Shown: positions 44,194-53,286 of the stretch, piece by piece
Numbering within the stretch: the first letter of the stretch is position 1
Layout of the letters: each line of letters begins with the position of its first letter
NCBI RefSeq assembly: GCF_023093535.1
Contig: NZ_CP095757.1
Location: forward strand, 3,224,001 to 3,288,000
DNA: 64,000 nucleotides
Reading direction: 5' to 3'
Origin: Halovivax limisalsi
Lineage (GTDB): Archaea > Halobacteriota > Halobacteria > Halobacteriales > Natrialbaceae
Position numbers and translations under genes: made by a program
The notes under the pieces: generated by a model
Seen by the model: the letters and a program-made list of their open reading frames with translations, nothing else
Databases searched by the model: none
What the model was told of the DNA's origin: nothing

Positions 44194-44752
44194 CCATCGA
44201 GAATTCTAATTAGAACTAACTTAAGTGGAAGGTTTTTTGATTGTTTTGGGAGATAATATCATGGGCCAACGACCCCCACGAGTGCAGCACTGAGGAGAGA
44301 CGAGTACGGAGCGAATTTCGGCGTCATCAGGCAGCGGAGAACCGACCGAAAGCGGCGTACATCCTCGTCGAACGTATCGAGTCCCTTACTTTCATAGTCA
44401 CTACTCCGATAACAAAATCATCATTTAAACGAGAGGTTTGTTTATTTCCCACTATTGGAACAAATAGAGAGGAGTGCGAAAACTCGGGCGGGCGCCGCCC
44501 GACGGGACGTATGCGGGGGAGCGACGGCGGGACGTTCGCCGCTCCACGCAGGCGGAGTCGGAAGGCCGACGATCAGTGACGAGCGAGGACACCGACTGGA
44601 ATCCGGCGGGCCGGTCGGATTCTGAGACGTGATCCTCGTACAGACCGTCGACGGGACTGACTACGGGTACCGATCGGAGACCCCGGAACCGTCCGCCCGA
44701 TCGCGTGGCTGGACCCAGCCGTATCGCCTCCCGATCCGACCGACGACTGGCG
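44194..44752. other. AT-rich intergenic region
   Basis: Apart from the promoter of the large secreted protein, it contains an AT-rich stretch at 44390-44475 (with TTTAAACG and GTTTATTTCC strings) and a strong hairpin CGGGCGG-GCG-CCGCCCG at 44485-44501. A minus-strand 22-codon frame starting near 44397 (MKVRDSIRSTRMYAAF...) has a TATA-like string 28 bases before it, but nothing else supports it as a gene. Confidence 0.45.
44220..44225 (-). promoter_or_regulatory. TATA-like box for the large secreted protein
   Basis: Minus-strand CACTTAAGTTAG, centred about 29 bases before the ATG at 44193; leaderless mRNA expected. Confidence 0.5.
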
Positions 44753-45268
44753 CTACTCCAGATACGGTGTTTCGATATCGCCGTCGACGTCGATGATCGC
44801 GTTGATGCGGCGAGTGATTCCGTCGAAGAGGGAGATGAGCGGAGCGAGGAGTCGTTCGACGAGTCGAACCGGACCGGCGATCGTCAGCGCCCACTCTTCG
44901 GCGTGTGCGAGGCCGTACGCTTTCGGAACGATCTCGCCGAATATCAGGATCAGGAAGCTCGTGAGGACGGTGGTCGCGACGACGGCCGGTCCGGGCTGGA
45001 GGTAGCTCGCGACCAGCAGCGTCATGATACTCGAAATCGCGATGTTGACGACGTTGTTCCCGACCAGCAACGTCACGAGCAGGCGATGGGGATCCGCGTA
45101 CAGGTCGTCGAGAACCGCGGCCCGGTCGTCGCCGGCCGTCGCCTGCGATTCGATCCACGCCGGCGACAGCGAGAAGACGGCCGTCTCCGAACTCGAGAAG
45201 AACGCGCTCACCGAGAGGAGCACCACGATCGCGACGCTTCCGGCGGTCAGAACGAGGACGCTGCTCAT
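44753..45268 (-). CDS. DUF21 (CNNM-type) membrane protein lacking CBS domains
   Basis: A 171-residue protein corresponding to the DUF21/CNNM transmembrane domain: FFSSSETAVFSLSPAWIES, VTLLVGNNVVNIAISSIMT, LTSFLILIFGEIVPKAYGLAH. Three to four membrane helices. Full-length relatives carry a CBS pair and a CorC_HlyC domain involved in Mg2+ transport; this one stops right after the membrane domain (GDIETPYLE), and no CBS-like sequence continues in any frame downstream. It may be a natural short form rather than a truncation. Confidence 0.85.
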   Translation of the reverse strand: MSSVLVLTAGSVAIVVLLSVSAFFSSSETAVFSLSPAWIESQATAGDDRAAVLDDLYADPHRLLVTLLVGNNVVNIAISSIMTLLVASYLQPGPAVVATTVLTSFLILIFGEIVPKAYGLAHAEEWALTIAGPVRLVERLLAPLISLFDGITRRINAIIDVDGDIETPYLE

Positions 45269-45382
45269 GACCGTCCACTGGCGGGACGGCCCATCAACCC
45301 GTCGCTATACGGTGGGATGGGACGGGCGGCCGATAGCGTTCCCGTGGCCGCCCGAAGGCGACCGTGGACCGGTGCCGCCGGG

Positions 45383-45817
45383 CTACCGGACGATCGTCAC
45401 CGGGACGGGCGAGCGCCGGGTCACCGTCTCCGCGACGCTGCCGAGCAGGATCCGGCGGGCGCCGGTCCGGCCGTGACTGCCGATGACGACGTGGTCGACG
45501 TCGTGATCCTCCACGTAGTCGATGATGGATCGCGAGACGCTGCCGACGACGTGGTCGGTCTCGATCTCGCGACCCGCCTCGGCGGCGCGGTCGCGGGCCT
45601 CGTCGAGCAGGGACTCGGAGCGTTCGGTCTGCTGGTCCATGATGGCGTCGTAGTTGGCCATGGCGCCGCCGTCCATCCCGGTCGCCGCGTAGAAATCCGC
45701 CGGGTCGATCACGTGCAGGACCGTGATCGTCGCGTCCGGATGCTCCTCGAGCGCGAAGTCGAGCGCGTCGCTCGAGCGCTCGGAATCGTCGAACGGAACG
45801 AGTACGTGGTCGGACAT
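45383..45817 (-). CDS. universal stress protein (UspA family)
   Basis: A 144-residue single Usp domain. It begins MSDHVLVPFDDSERSSDALD; the ATP-binding C-terminal signature is VVIGSHGRTGARRILLGSVA followed by SPVPVTIVR. The G-x2-G-x9-G(S/T) pattern is intact, so it is probably an ATP-binding form. A TATA-like GTTTATCT at 45848-45841 lies 27 bases before the ATG (leaderless), which fixes this start over longer Arg-rich frames. Confidence 0.92.
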   Translation of the reverse strand: MSDHVLVPFDDSERSSDALDFALEEHPDATITVLHVIDPADFYAATGMDGGAMANYDAIMDQQTERSESLLDEARDRAAEAGREIETDHVVGSVSRSIIDYVEDHDVDHVVIGSHGRTGARRILLGSVAETVTRRSPVPVTIVR

Positions 45818-45840
45818 GCTAGCACGTTGGCGCCGCGATG

Positions 45841-45848
45841 AGATAAAC
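45841..45848 (-). promoter_or_regulatory. TATA-like box for the Usp gene
   Basis: Minus-strand GTTTATCT, 27 bases before the start codon. Confidence 0.5.
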
Positions 45849-45975
45849 GCTGGTCTCGATTTCACGGTCGCGAGAAGCGTCTCGGTTCGCTCACGCTGCG
45901 GCCGCCACTCCCGGCCCATCTCGGCCGCCGCTCGTCGACGTAGCGAGTGGGAAAATCACGTCGCAATACCGGCGA

Positions 45976-46551
45976 TCAGTCGCCGTGGTTCGACGGGCGG
46001 ACCTTCTCGGCGCCCTTCCCGCGGGTGCGCAGGCCGCGGTTGGTCTTGCCGGCGTTGGTCAGGCCGCGGAACGCGCGGTTCTTCTGGTCGGCTCCGCAGA
46101 TCCAGTTGAGGTCGTCGTCGTTCTCGATGGCCGGGTGCTCGGGATCGAGGAGGATGACCTCGAACCACTTCTGGGAGCCGTCCTCACCGACCCAGTAGCT
46201 GGCCAGCACCCGGAGGTTCGGGTACTTGCGGGAGACGCGCTCCTCGCCGATCCGCTGGATGTTCTTGCGCCGTCCGATACGGTTGACGCCCTGGCGCTTG
46301 GTGCGCCGGCCGGCCGTAAAGCGCTCCTTTCGGGCGGTCCCCTTGCGCACGGAGACGCGGGCGAGGACGACCCCCTGCTTGGCCTTGTAACCGAGTTCGC
46401 GCGCCTTGTCCAGACGCGTCGGGCGCTCGATGCGCTCGATGGCGCCCTGTTTGCGCCACTCCTGTTTGCGTTGCCACTGTAGTTCCCCGAGTTTCCCGTC
46501 GTCGGGGTCCTTCCAGGCCTCCTTGATGTGGGAGTAGAAGCTTCGTGCCAT
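45976..46551 (-). CDS. rpl15e: 50S ribosomal protein L15e
   Basis: A 191-residue archaeal/eukaryotic-type large-subunit protein, basic unlike its neighbours. It starts MARSFYSHIKEAWKDPDDG; conserved blocks are WRKQGAIERIERPTRLDKAR, GVVLARVSVRKGTARKERFT, SRKYPNLRVLASYWVGEDGS and the C-terminal NAGKTNRGLRTRGKGAEKVR. ATG 46551 is used; an ATG three codons upstream is in frame but unusual for the family. Confidence 0.97.
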   Translation of the reverse strand: MARSFYSHIKEAWKDPDDGKLGELQWQRKQEWRKQGAIERIERPTRLDKARELGYKAKQGVVLARVSVRKGTARKERFTAGRRTKRQGVNRIGRRKNIQRIGEERVSRKYPNLRVLASYWVGEDGSQKWFEVILLDPEHPAIENDDDLNWICGADQKNRAFRGLTNAGKTNRGLRTRGKGAEKVRPSNHGD

Positions 46552-46733
46552 GTGTGTCACCGCGGGCGTTCACTGGTTCAGACCGCACGCGCGGTCCACA
46601 TCCCGACCCGTGACGTGTGTCGAACGGGTGCCCGCTGGTGCCCGCCGCCCAGCGTAGCTATCGGGAGTACCCACCGTCGTTTCATAAGGGCTTCGAAGCA
46701 CCGACGCTCGCGGCCGGCCAGCGCAACGCCGCG

Positions 46734-48401
46734 TCAGTACCGCTCGACCCAGTCGTCGAACCGACGCCACCGACCGGGCGAACGGACCACCAGCGCGACG
46801 AGACACGTGATCGCGACGATCACGAACCGGCGGTCGACCGCGGCCGCGAGTCCGAGCCAGATCGGGATCGAGAGCGCGATCGCCTGCAGCCGTGACATCG
46901 CCTGGACGCTGCGGGCCAGGGGACTCACCCCCGAGAGCGAACCCCGCACCGATCCGGCTGGCAGCGACCCGCCCGCGAGCACCACCACGGCGAGGACCGT
47001 CAGGCCGATTGCGACGGGCGCGAGCGAGGAGTCGACGGCCGAGCCGACCATTCGCGACGCGCCGAGCGCACCGACGGCGAGTACGCCCCCGACGGCGACG
47101 ACGAGGGCAGTGAGACCGGCGTGGCTCCTGGCCGGTTCCACGCCGGCGTCGGCGCCGACCGCCGACCGCATCGACAGCCCGTGCGTCCCGAGATCCCAGA
47201 CGAGCACCGTCGCGGCGACCCCGGCGACGACGCCGACCGGGTGGAGGCCGGCGATCGAGCCGATCACCGTCCCGCCGAACAGCGAGCAGGCGGCCAGGCC
47301 GACGAGCCGCCGACGCCACGCGTTCGAGGCGAGCCGCCGCGTCACGCGACGGGGAAGCCCCAGCCGCAGCGCGACCACCACGATCCACGCGCTCGCACTG
47401 AGGGTGGTCGCGAGCGGGGCCACGGTCGCACCGTCCGTCGTCCGTCCCCCCACGAGGACCCCGACGGATACGATCGCACCGCCCGCCGCCCCCGCCAGCG
47501 TCCCCAGCGGGACCGGTTCGAGCCACGCTCTGCAACCCGGTTCGAGAATGCGGGCCGCCGAGAGTGCGAGCATCGCCGCGATGCTCGCGAGACCGAGCGT
47601 CACCGGCCACCCGCTCGTCAGCGCGGCGGCGACGAGGTGGCCGACCGGATCCAGCGCGACGAGGGCCGAATCGATCGCACGCCGAACCGTGGCGTCGGTC
47701 CAGACATAGCCGTACACGATCAGAGCTATCGGGACGACGACGTACCACTCGCGCATCCGGTCGTACCACGCCGTCGACGACGAGACCGAGTAGCCCCGCC
47801 TGGCGAGTATCGCGCGAGTCGTCTCCGTCGACGTCAGTACGACGAATCCGAGCAGGGCGAGGGCTGGCAGCGTCAGGAGCGCCATCGACGGGGTTCGACT
47901 CACTCGCTGGGGCAGGGTGCGGAAGACGATCAGCGCCCCATCGAAGAGGTGACCGGCCAGTGCGAGTGCGAGGATCGGCGTGAGGAGGCCGACGGCGAGG
48001 GCGGCCTGGCGGACGCTCGAGGAGAGCGCCGCTCGAAACGAATCGGCCGGGACGAGCGCACAGCCCGCACTAGTGACGGCGAGCGACGCCGTCGCGACCG
48101 CGCCGAACGCGATCAGCGGGCTGACGGCGGCGCGCGAGCCGATCCCGCCGACTACCAGCGCGACGCTCGCGCCGGTTCCCAGGAGCCCGGCAACCGTCGC
48201 GAGAGTTCCGAACAATCGATCGCGTATCCGCCCGCGCGCGAGAAGCCAGCAGCCGCCGACGAAACTCACCCCCGCGCCCACGGCGAGCAGTGCGAGCGAC
48301 CCCGCACCGCTCCCGACGCCGAGGACGAGCGCGATACAGACGACGAGGACGAACAGCAACGGCGAGCGAGCCGGCCTCGCGAGCAGCCCGGAATCGCTCA
48401 C
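46734..48401 (-). CDS. DUF7519 family membrane protein
   Basis: A 555-residue, very hydrophobic protein with about fourteen membrane-spanning segments and short acidic loops, last gene of the DUF4129-DUF7269-DUF58 operon. I assign DUF7519 from memory of this conserved Halobacteria cluster and from its position. It starts at GTG 48401 (MSDSGLLARPARS), overlapping the DUF58 stop by four bases (GTGA). No catalytic motif is evident; it could be the membrane platform of the cluster. Confidence 0.7.
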   Translation of the reverse strand: MSDSGLLARPARSPLLFVLVVCIALVLGVGSGAGSLALLAVGAGVSFVGGCWLLARGRIRDRLFGTLATVAGLLGTGASVALVVGGIGSRAAVSPLIAFGAVATASLAVTSAGCALVPADSFRAALSSSVRQAALAVGLLTPILALALAGHLFDGALIVFRTLPQRVSRTPSMALLTLPALALLGFVVLTSTETTRAILARRGYSVSSSTAWYDRMREWYVVVPIALIVYGYVWTDATVRRAIDSALVALDPVGHLVAAALTSGWPVTLGLASIAAMLALSAARILEPGCRAWLEPVPLGTLAGAAGGAIVSVGVLVGGRTTDGATVAPLATTLSASAWIVVVALRLGLPRRVTRRLASNAWRRRLVGLAACSLFGGTVIGSIAGLHPVGVVAGVAATVLVWDLGTHGLSMRSAVGADAGVEPARSHAGLTALVVAVGGVLAVGALGASRMVGSAVDSSLAPVAIGLTVLAVVVLAGGSLPAGSVRGSLSGVSPLARSVQAMSRLQAIALSIPIWLGLAAAVDRRFVIVAITCLVALVVRSPGRWRRFDDWVERY

Positions 48402-49645
48402 GAGCGCCACCCCCGCTCCGCGCGATCGAGCGCGATCTGCAACGGTTCGTCGGGCGACCAGTCGACGACGTGGATGCCCGCCTCGCGGAGCGACGCGAGG
48501 CGGTCGTCCCGGAGAACACCGATGACGGTGCCGCCCGGCGTCTCCGGGATCACCGCCGGGGAAACGACCGTCACGTCGTGGCCGAACGCCGCGAACCGGC
48601 GACTCGCCGCGACCGGATCGTCGTCGAGCAACGGCGAACAGACGAGGAGGTGGGTCTTCTCGGACAGGTGGCGACAGCAGCGCTCGATGTCTCGACGTCC
48701 GTTCTCGAGCCAGCCGGAGTGACCGAACGAGCGCTCCCACGTCCCGTCGAGGAATCGGTCGAGCCGCGCTCGCTGTGGGCGACCGACACCCGGCAGGAGG
48801 TAGTGTCCTCGCCCGCCGAACAGTGCCGCACCGACCCGATTGTCGTCGTCGAGCAGGCTCGTCGCCAGGGCACGCGTCGCCCGTCGACACAGGGCGCGCG
48901 CCGTGTGTTCGCCCGCACGGCGACGGACCGCCGCGCTCGCGCGGGCGTCGGCGAGACAGACCACCGCGACGGCCCGATCCTGGCGATACTCGACCGTCGA
49001 GAGGGTGCCGGAGCGAGCCAGCCCGCGCCAGTCGATGCGGTTGACCGGATCCATCGGCTGGTACGGGCGCGTCCCGTAGAATTCGATGCCCTCGCCACCC
49101 GCCTCGCCGTCGAGTCGACCCGCGTACCCGATCGTCCGGCCGGCGAGCGGGACGCGTTCCACGTCGTCTTCGACCCGGATCGTCCGGGCTGCCGGATACG
49201 TCTCGACCGTCGAGTCGCTGCCGGAGACGGCCGTCGTCTCGACTGTCACGTCGCCGAACGCGGCCTCGCCGCGGCGCGGTCTGACGTCGTACTCGACGGT
49301 TACCGTTTCGCCGGGGGGCAGGGAGGCAGCCCCCCGCGCCTCGCCGTCGATCGCGTGGGACTCGGGCGGGCTGTCGGTGATCCGGACGTCCGGCAGAACC
49401 GCCGACCCCTCGTTCCGAACCGACAGCGATACCGAGAGCGTCTCGCCCGGCGACGGGCGATCCGGTTCGATCGTTCGCTCGACGGCGAGCGCCGGCGACG
49501 ACGCCGTTCCGACGCTGGTGTACGTCGCGTACGTGATCCCCACGAGCGAGGCGGCGAACAGCGCCGGATTACCGAGGAGGAGTCCAGTCCCGCTGGCTAC
49601 CAGCGCGACGGCGAGACCCGCCCAGAACCGCCGTTGGTCGGTCAC
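48398..49645 (-). CDS. DUF58 domain protein
   Basis: A 415-residue protein. Two N-terminal membrane helices (about 7-45) are followed by an Ig-like segment (LSVSLSVRNEGSAVLPDVRI) and the DUF58 signature YQPMDPVNRIDWRGLARSG. The C-terminal vWA-like part has VVCLADARASAAVRRRAGEH. DUF58 proteins partner MoxR AAA+ ATPases in chaperone-like systems. It starts at GTG 49645 in a GTGA overlap with the DUF7269 gene. No MoxR gene is found within the window. Confidence 0.88.
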   Translation of the reverse strand: MTDQRRFWAGLAVALVASGTGLLLGNPALFAASLVGITYATYTSVGTASSPALAVERTIEPDRPSPGETLSVSLSVRNEGSAVLPDVRITDSPPESHAIDGEARGAASLPPGETVTVEYDVRPRRGEAAFGDVTVETTAVSGSDSTVETYPAARTIRVEDDVERVPLAGRTIGYAGRLDGEAGGEGIEFYGTRPYQPMDPVNRIDWRGLARSGTLSTVEYRQDRAVAVVCLADARASAAVRRRAGEHTARALCRRATRALATSLLDDDNRVGAALFGGRGHYLLPGVGRPQRARLDRFLDGTWERSFGHSGWLENGRRDIERCCRHLSEKTHLLVCSPLLDDDPVAASRRFAAFGHDVTVVSPAVIPETPGGTVIGVLRDDRLASLREAGIHVVDWSPDEPLQIALDRAERGWRS

Positions 49646-50391
49646 CGAATCGCCTCCCGGGAGCGAGATGTCGCGTCGGCCCCCGAATCGTCCGTCGCCG
49701 TCTCCCCGACGCCCGTCGGCTCGACGCGCCCCGACGCGTCGACTGTCCCGGCGGAATCGTCCGGCGCACGAGATCGGTTCGGTGACGCGGCGTCCGTCCT
49801 CGCGCCCGCTCGTGGCCGAACGGCATCGGTCGCCGTCTTCGACGTCGAGATGCCCCGTCGTCGGTCGAGTTCGTCGATCGCGGCTCGCAGGCATCGCCGG
49901 TATCCCCGGCCGGTGAGCCAGTCGCGAAGGCGCATGGCCGGCGGTCGATGATCCCTCCGGGCCAGGAGCGTCGCCGCGCGCGGGTCCGCCGTCCACGTCC
50001 CGTCGCGAATCCGCTCGCGGGCGGCGGCCGGAGGCAGTCCCTCGGCCCGCTCCAGCGTCGTCTGAACCGCCCGTTCGACCTTGATCTCGATCCGCGTTCT
50101 GGTTCCAGCCCCGAAATCGGTCCCGTCCCGAATTCGCTGGTCGATCCAATTCCCCACGACGCCGCGCAAACTCGTCCGGCGCTCCCGCTCATCAGGGTCC
50201 GTCTCTGCGACGCGCGACGCGAGCGGTCCGTGTCGAACCCAGACGAAGAGACCGAGTCCGACCGCGAGCAACCCGGGACCGTACACACCGATCGTCCGGA
50301 GCGGCGCCGGCGGCGGACCGATCGGTGCCACCAGCACGGCCCCCGCCGCGCCGAGGATGAGCACGCTGACGGGCACCGAGAGCCCCCTCAC
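49642..50391 (-). CDS. DUF7269 family protein
   Basis: A 249-residue protein with two N-terminal membrane helices (about 5-25, 33-50) and a long hydrophilic, charged remainder. The middle (WIDQRIRDGTDFGAGTRTRI) and GRGYRRCLRAAIDELDRRRG match the family I know between DUF4129 and DUF58 genes in Halobacteria. The C-terminal ~65 residues are low-complexity. It starts at GTG 50391 overlapping the DUF4129 stop (GTGA). Confidence 0.75.
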   Translation of the reverse strand: MRGLSVPVSVLILGAAGAVLVAPIGPPPAPLRTIGVYGPGLLAVGLGLFVWVRHGPLASRVAETDPDERERRTSLRGVVGNWIDQRIRDGTDFGAGTRTRIEIKVERAVQTTLERAEGLPPAAARERIRDGTWTADPRAATLLARRDHRPPAMRLRDWLTGRGYRRCLRAAIDELDRRRGISTSKTATDAVRPRAGARTDAASPNRSRAPDDSAGTVDASGRVEPTGVGETATDDSGADATSRSREAIR

Positions 50392-51386
50392 GACCGATCA
50401 CCTCCCGTCGCCGCCCGGATCGCCGCGTAGGCGGCGCGCGCTCGATCGAGATCGGCCGAACCGTCCGATGCGGCCCCGTATCGGACCCGTTCGAACGTTT
50501 CGGTGAGCGTCTCGACCGCGTCTTCCGGTGAGCCGCGCTCGACGGCGACGGTCGCACACTCCCGCGGCGTCCGAACGGACCGCCGACGCAGCGGCAATTC
50601 GGCGACGAATCGCTGCCACACCCCCTCGACCGAGGCCGGTTCGGCCGGCCGATCCGACGCGTTCTCGGCCGGATCCACCGTCGATCGCGCCCGCCGTCGC
50701 GACCGACCGGCCGACGTCGTCGATCGATTCGACCGATCGGACGATCGGACCAACGTGAGCCACTGTCTCGGGCGAAACAGCCCGCCGGTCGGCAGGGACG
50801 GCCACCGGATGGTCGAGCTGACGGATCCCACGCCGGTAGCGACGAGGCGTCCGAGACCGCGACTCGCCCGCCGGAGCCCGGCGCCGAATCGTCCGACTCC
50901 CCTGACAGCGGCGATGGTCGCGAGCATCGTGCTCCGCGGAATGCGCCGAATTCGGAACCTTAGGCCCCGCGGGCCGGTCGGGCCGATCGCACCGCCGTCC
51001 GTCTCGTCGCGCGACAGCCCGTTGCGACCGACGTGCAGCGCCACGGCTACGACGAGCGCCAGCAGACCGAACCCGCGGAGCAAGTCGGACCCGTCCAGGT
51101 CCTGGTCGGTTCCGTCGCCTGCGACGTCTCGCTCGCTCCGATCCGTCCCCTCGTCGTGACTCTCCGCCTCCTCGGACTCGTCCGTCGGCTCATCGCTCGC
51201 AGTCGATTCACCGTTCGCTGTCGATCCCTCAGTCTCTCCCGGTTCGTCCGGCGGTGTCACGTCGATCGGTTCGGCGCCGCCGCCGAAGTCGAGGCCGCCG
51301 ATCCCCGCGGCCGGGAACAAACTCGCGCCGAAAACGACGGCCACCAGACAGAGGCCGAAGACGAGAATGGGACGCTCCTGGATCAC
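50388..51386 (-). CDS. DUF4129 domain membrane protein
   Basis: A 332-residue protein, first gene of the four-gene cluster. Helices at about 8-27 and 103-122 flank an acidic low-complexity loop (EPTDESEEAESHDEGTDRSE). The C-terminal DUF4129 domain contains VWQRFVAELPLRRRSVRTPRE and the ending FERVRYGAA. It probably starts at GTG 51386 (MIQERPILVFGLCLV): a TATA-like AAATAATTAT at 51420-51411 lies 29 bases upstream, consistent with a leaderless transcript for the operon. Confidence 0.8.
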   Translation of the reverse strand: MIQERPILVFGLCLVAVVFGASLFPAAGIGGLDFGGGAEPIDVTPPDEPGETEGSTANGESTASDEPTDESEEAESHDEGTDRSERDVAGDGTDQDLDGSDLLRGFGLLALVVAVALHVGRNGLSRDETDGGAIGPTGPRGLRFRIRRIPRSTMLATIAAVRGVGRFGAGLRRASRGLGRLVATGVGSVSSTIRWPSLPTGGLFRPRQWLTLVRSSDRSNRSTTSAGRSRRRARSTVDPAENASDRPAEPASVEGVWQRFVAELPLRRRSVRTPRECATVAVERGSPEDAVETLTETFERVRYGAASDGSADLDRARAAYAAIRAATGGDRS

Positions 51387-51721
51387 GGTGCGTCTTGCAA
51401 TGGCACCAACATAATTATTTGTATCGGATCGATACCTTCCGAGAAGGGAGTAATTGATGGAAATGAAGAGGGCTGCAGTCAGGGGGGTTCGGCTACCGGC
51501 GACCGTCGTCGACACCGTACCTCGGAGCGTCATCGAGGCGGGTGTCGGGAACGTCGGCGACCGGACCGCACGGACGGATGTCCGCGCCACCGTACGATCC
51601 GGCGACCCGACGATCCAAACGGGACTCGCCGCGGCGCAACGGGCTCGCAATTGGCGAGGCGGAATCACGGCTGAGCGGGACAGACCGGGCGGAGTGACGG
51701 ACGCGCCACGAGATTGGAAGC
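51387..51721. other. divergent intergenic region
   Basis: It holds the promoter of the DUF4129 operon at its left end. The remaining 300 bases upstream of the M48 gene show no clear gene. An arginine-rich plus-strand frame running into the M48 start is not protein-like for this organism. Confidence 0.45.
51411..51420 (-). promoter_or_regulatory. TATA-like box of the DUF4129-DUF58 operon
   Basis: Minus-strand AAATAATTAT about 29 bases before GTG 51386. Confidence 0.5.
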
Positions 51722-52753
51722 ATGAATGATCGCCTCACGGTCCGGCTCGCCGCGACGCTCGGGCTGGTTCTGACCATCGACCTGCTGCTCGCGGCCGGAC
51801 TCGTCGTGTTGCTGGAACCGTGGGTAACGCCGACGTTCGCGCGAATCGGCATCACGTCGACGGTGGGATTCGTCTCGCTCACGCTCTGTGTCGTCCTGGT
51901 CCTGGTCGCGATGCAGATCCGGTACACCCGACGAGAACTGCTCGCCGAGGCGAACGCCAGCGTGGCCAGGGCGGACGACCGCGAGCTCAAGGAACGGCTC
52001 ACCCGACTCGCCGTGCAGGCGGACATGCCGGTCCCCTCGATCGCGATCGCGGACACCGCCGCCGGAAACAGCATGGCGATCGGGGGTTTCGGGGCCGGGA
52101 CCGTCGTCCTGAGCCGTGGGCTCCTCGAAACGCTCGCGGACGACGAACTCGACGCCGTGCTGGCACACGAACTCGTCCACCTCAAGAATCGAGACGCCGT
52201 CGTGATGACGGTCGCGACGTTCGTCCCGGCGCTGGTCGCCAACGAGTACTCGCCGTTCGACGGGCTGCCCCGTTACAGTAAACCGGCGACCGTCGGCGCA
52301 CTCGCACTTCTCGCGACCGTCCTCGCCGGAACGGTTCTCGACGCGCCGGTCGTCACGCCCGCCGGGTTCCTGCAGTTCCTCGTCGCAACGGCGGTAACGG
52401 TCGGCGTCGGTGGGGTCGTCCTCGGGATCCTCGCGGCCGCGACCGCGCTGACCGCCGGTTCGCTCTCTCGCTGTCGCGAGTTCGTGGCCGATCGCGGTGG
52501 CAGTCGGTTGACCGGCGATCCGGCGGCCCTCGCCAGCGCCCTCGAGACGCTCGCGCGCGCCGACGATCGACCGTCGAGCGACAAACGCCACGCCGTCCGA
52601 CAGTTCTGTCTCCTCCCGTACGGCTTCGACGTGCCGACCGAAACCGCCGGCGGGATCGGGTCGGGGCTGGAGATTCGAACCCATCCGCCCGTCGAAAAAC
52701 GGATCGATCGGTTGCGCGAACAGGTACGCCGAATCGAAACCGGGACGACCTAG
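51722..52753 (+). CDS. htpX: M48 family membrane zinc metalloprotease (HtpX-like)
   Basis: A 343-residue membrane protease for quality control of membrane proteins. Two N-terminal helices (about 8-32, 44-66), then NSMAIGGFGAGTVVLSRGLL and the zinc site HELVH at 149-153; two further helices (about 190-215, 222-245) and the third ligand E253 in CREFVADRGG. The C-terminal THPPVEKRIDRLRE matches HtpX proteins. It converges on the next gene with a 4-base stop overlap. Confidence 0.92.
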   Translation: MNDRLTVRLAATLGLVLTIDLLLAAGLVVLLEPWVTPTFARIGITSTVGFVSLTLCVVLVLVAMQIRYTRRELLAEANASVARADDRELKERLTRLAVQADMPVPSIAIADTAAGNSMAIGGFGAGTVVLSRGLLETLADDELDAVLAHELVHLKNRDAVVMTVATFVPALVANEYSPFDGLPRYSKPATVGALALLATVLAGTVLDAPVVTPAGFLQFLVATAVTVGVGGVVLGILAAATALTAGSLSRCREFVADRGGSRLTGDPAALASALETLARADDRPSSDKRHAVRQFCLLPYGFDVPTETAGGIGSGLEIRTHPPVEKRIDRLREQVRRIETGTT

Positions 52754-53286
52754 CTCCCGAACGCCGGCAATCGGTTTCTAACTCGCGCGGGCACGACGCC
52801 GTTGACGGTCGCGAACGTCGCGCCGAGGACCAGACCGTAGACCAGGTGACCGATGGCGAAGATGACCGCCGCGACGAACTCGCCCGCAGCCCCCGAAATC
52901 GGCACCAGCGACAGCGGGAGCGAAGCGACGCCGGCCCGCTCCATGGCGATCGGGAACACGAGGCCGCCGGCGACGATACCGATAAAGGCCCCGTATACGA
53001 GTCCGACGATCGCAAAGTCGACGAACGCGGTCACGTTTCGACGAACCGGCCGTCGCGAGAGGAGTCCGGCGAAGAGGAGGCCGAATCCGAGGCTCACGAG
53101 CAAGTGCATCAGCCAGCCCAGGCCGATCGAATCGAGCGGGACCGGCGCGAGGCCCGCAAAGACCGCGATCAGGTCCGCCCCCACGTGCAATATCACGCCC
53201 ATCGCGATCCCCGCGACGATCCCGGCGATCACGCCGCCACCCCAGACGCCGACGCCGTCGTACTGTGGAATGGTATCGATGCTCAT
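52750..53286 (-). CDS. conserved haloarchaeal membrane protein
   Basis: A 178-residue protein with five hydrophobic segments (about 20-45, 58-78, 93-118, 130-150, 152-168). The Gly-rich first helix GGGVIAGIVAGIAMGVILH and the paired FGLLFAGLLSRRPVRRN are the most distinctive features. I do not recognise the family. The start MSIDTIPQYDG at 53286 is supported by TATA-like CGCTATTTG about 28 bases upstream. Confidence 0.7.
   Translation of the reverse strand: MSIDTIPQYDGVGVWGGGVIAGIVAGIAMGVILHVGADLIAVFAGLAPVPLDSIGLGWLMHLLVSLGFGLLFAGLLSRRPVRRNVTAFVDFAIVGLVYGAFIGIVAGGLVFPIAMERAGVASLPLSLVPISGAAGEFVAAVIFAIGHLVYGLVLGATFATVNGVVPARVRNRLPAFGS

Noticed and set aside
44241-44579. 112-codon plus-strand frame in the gap after the large secreted protein
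   Set aside because: Composition unlike haloarchaeal proteins, no recognisable motif, and it spans a promoter and a hairpin.
51454-51729. 91-codon frame before the M48 protease
   Set aside because: Arginine-rich, non-acidic, overlaps the protease start and has no promoter at a sensible distance.
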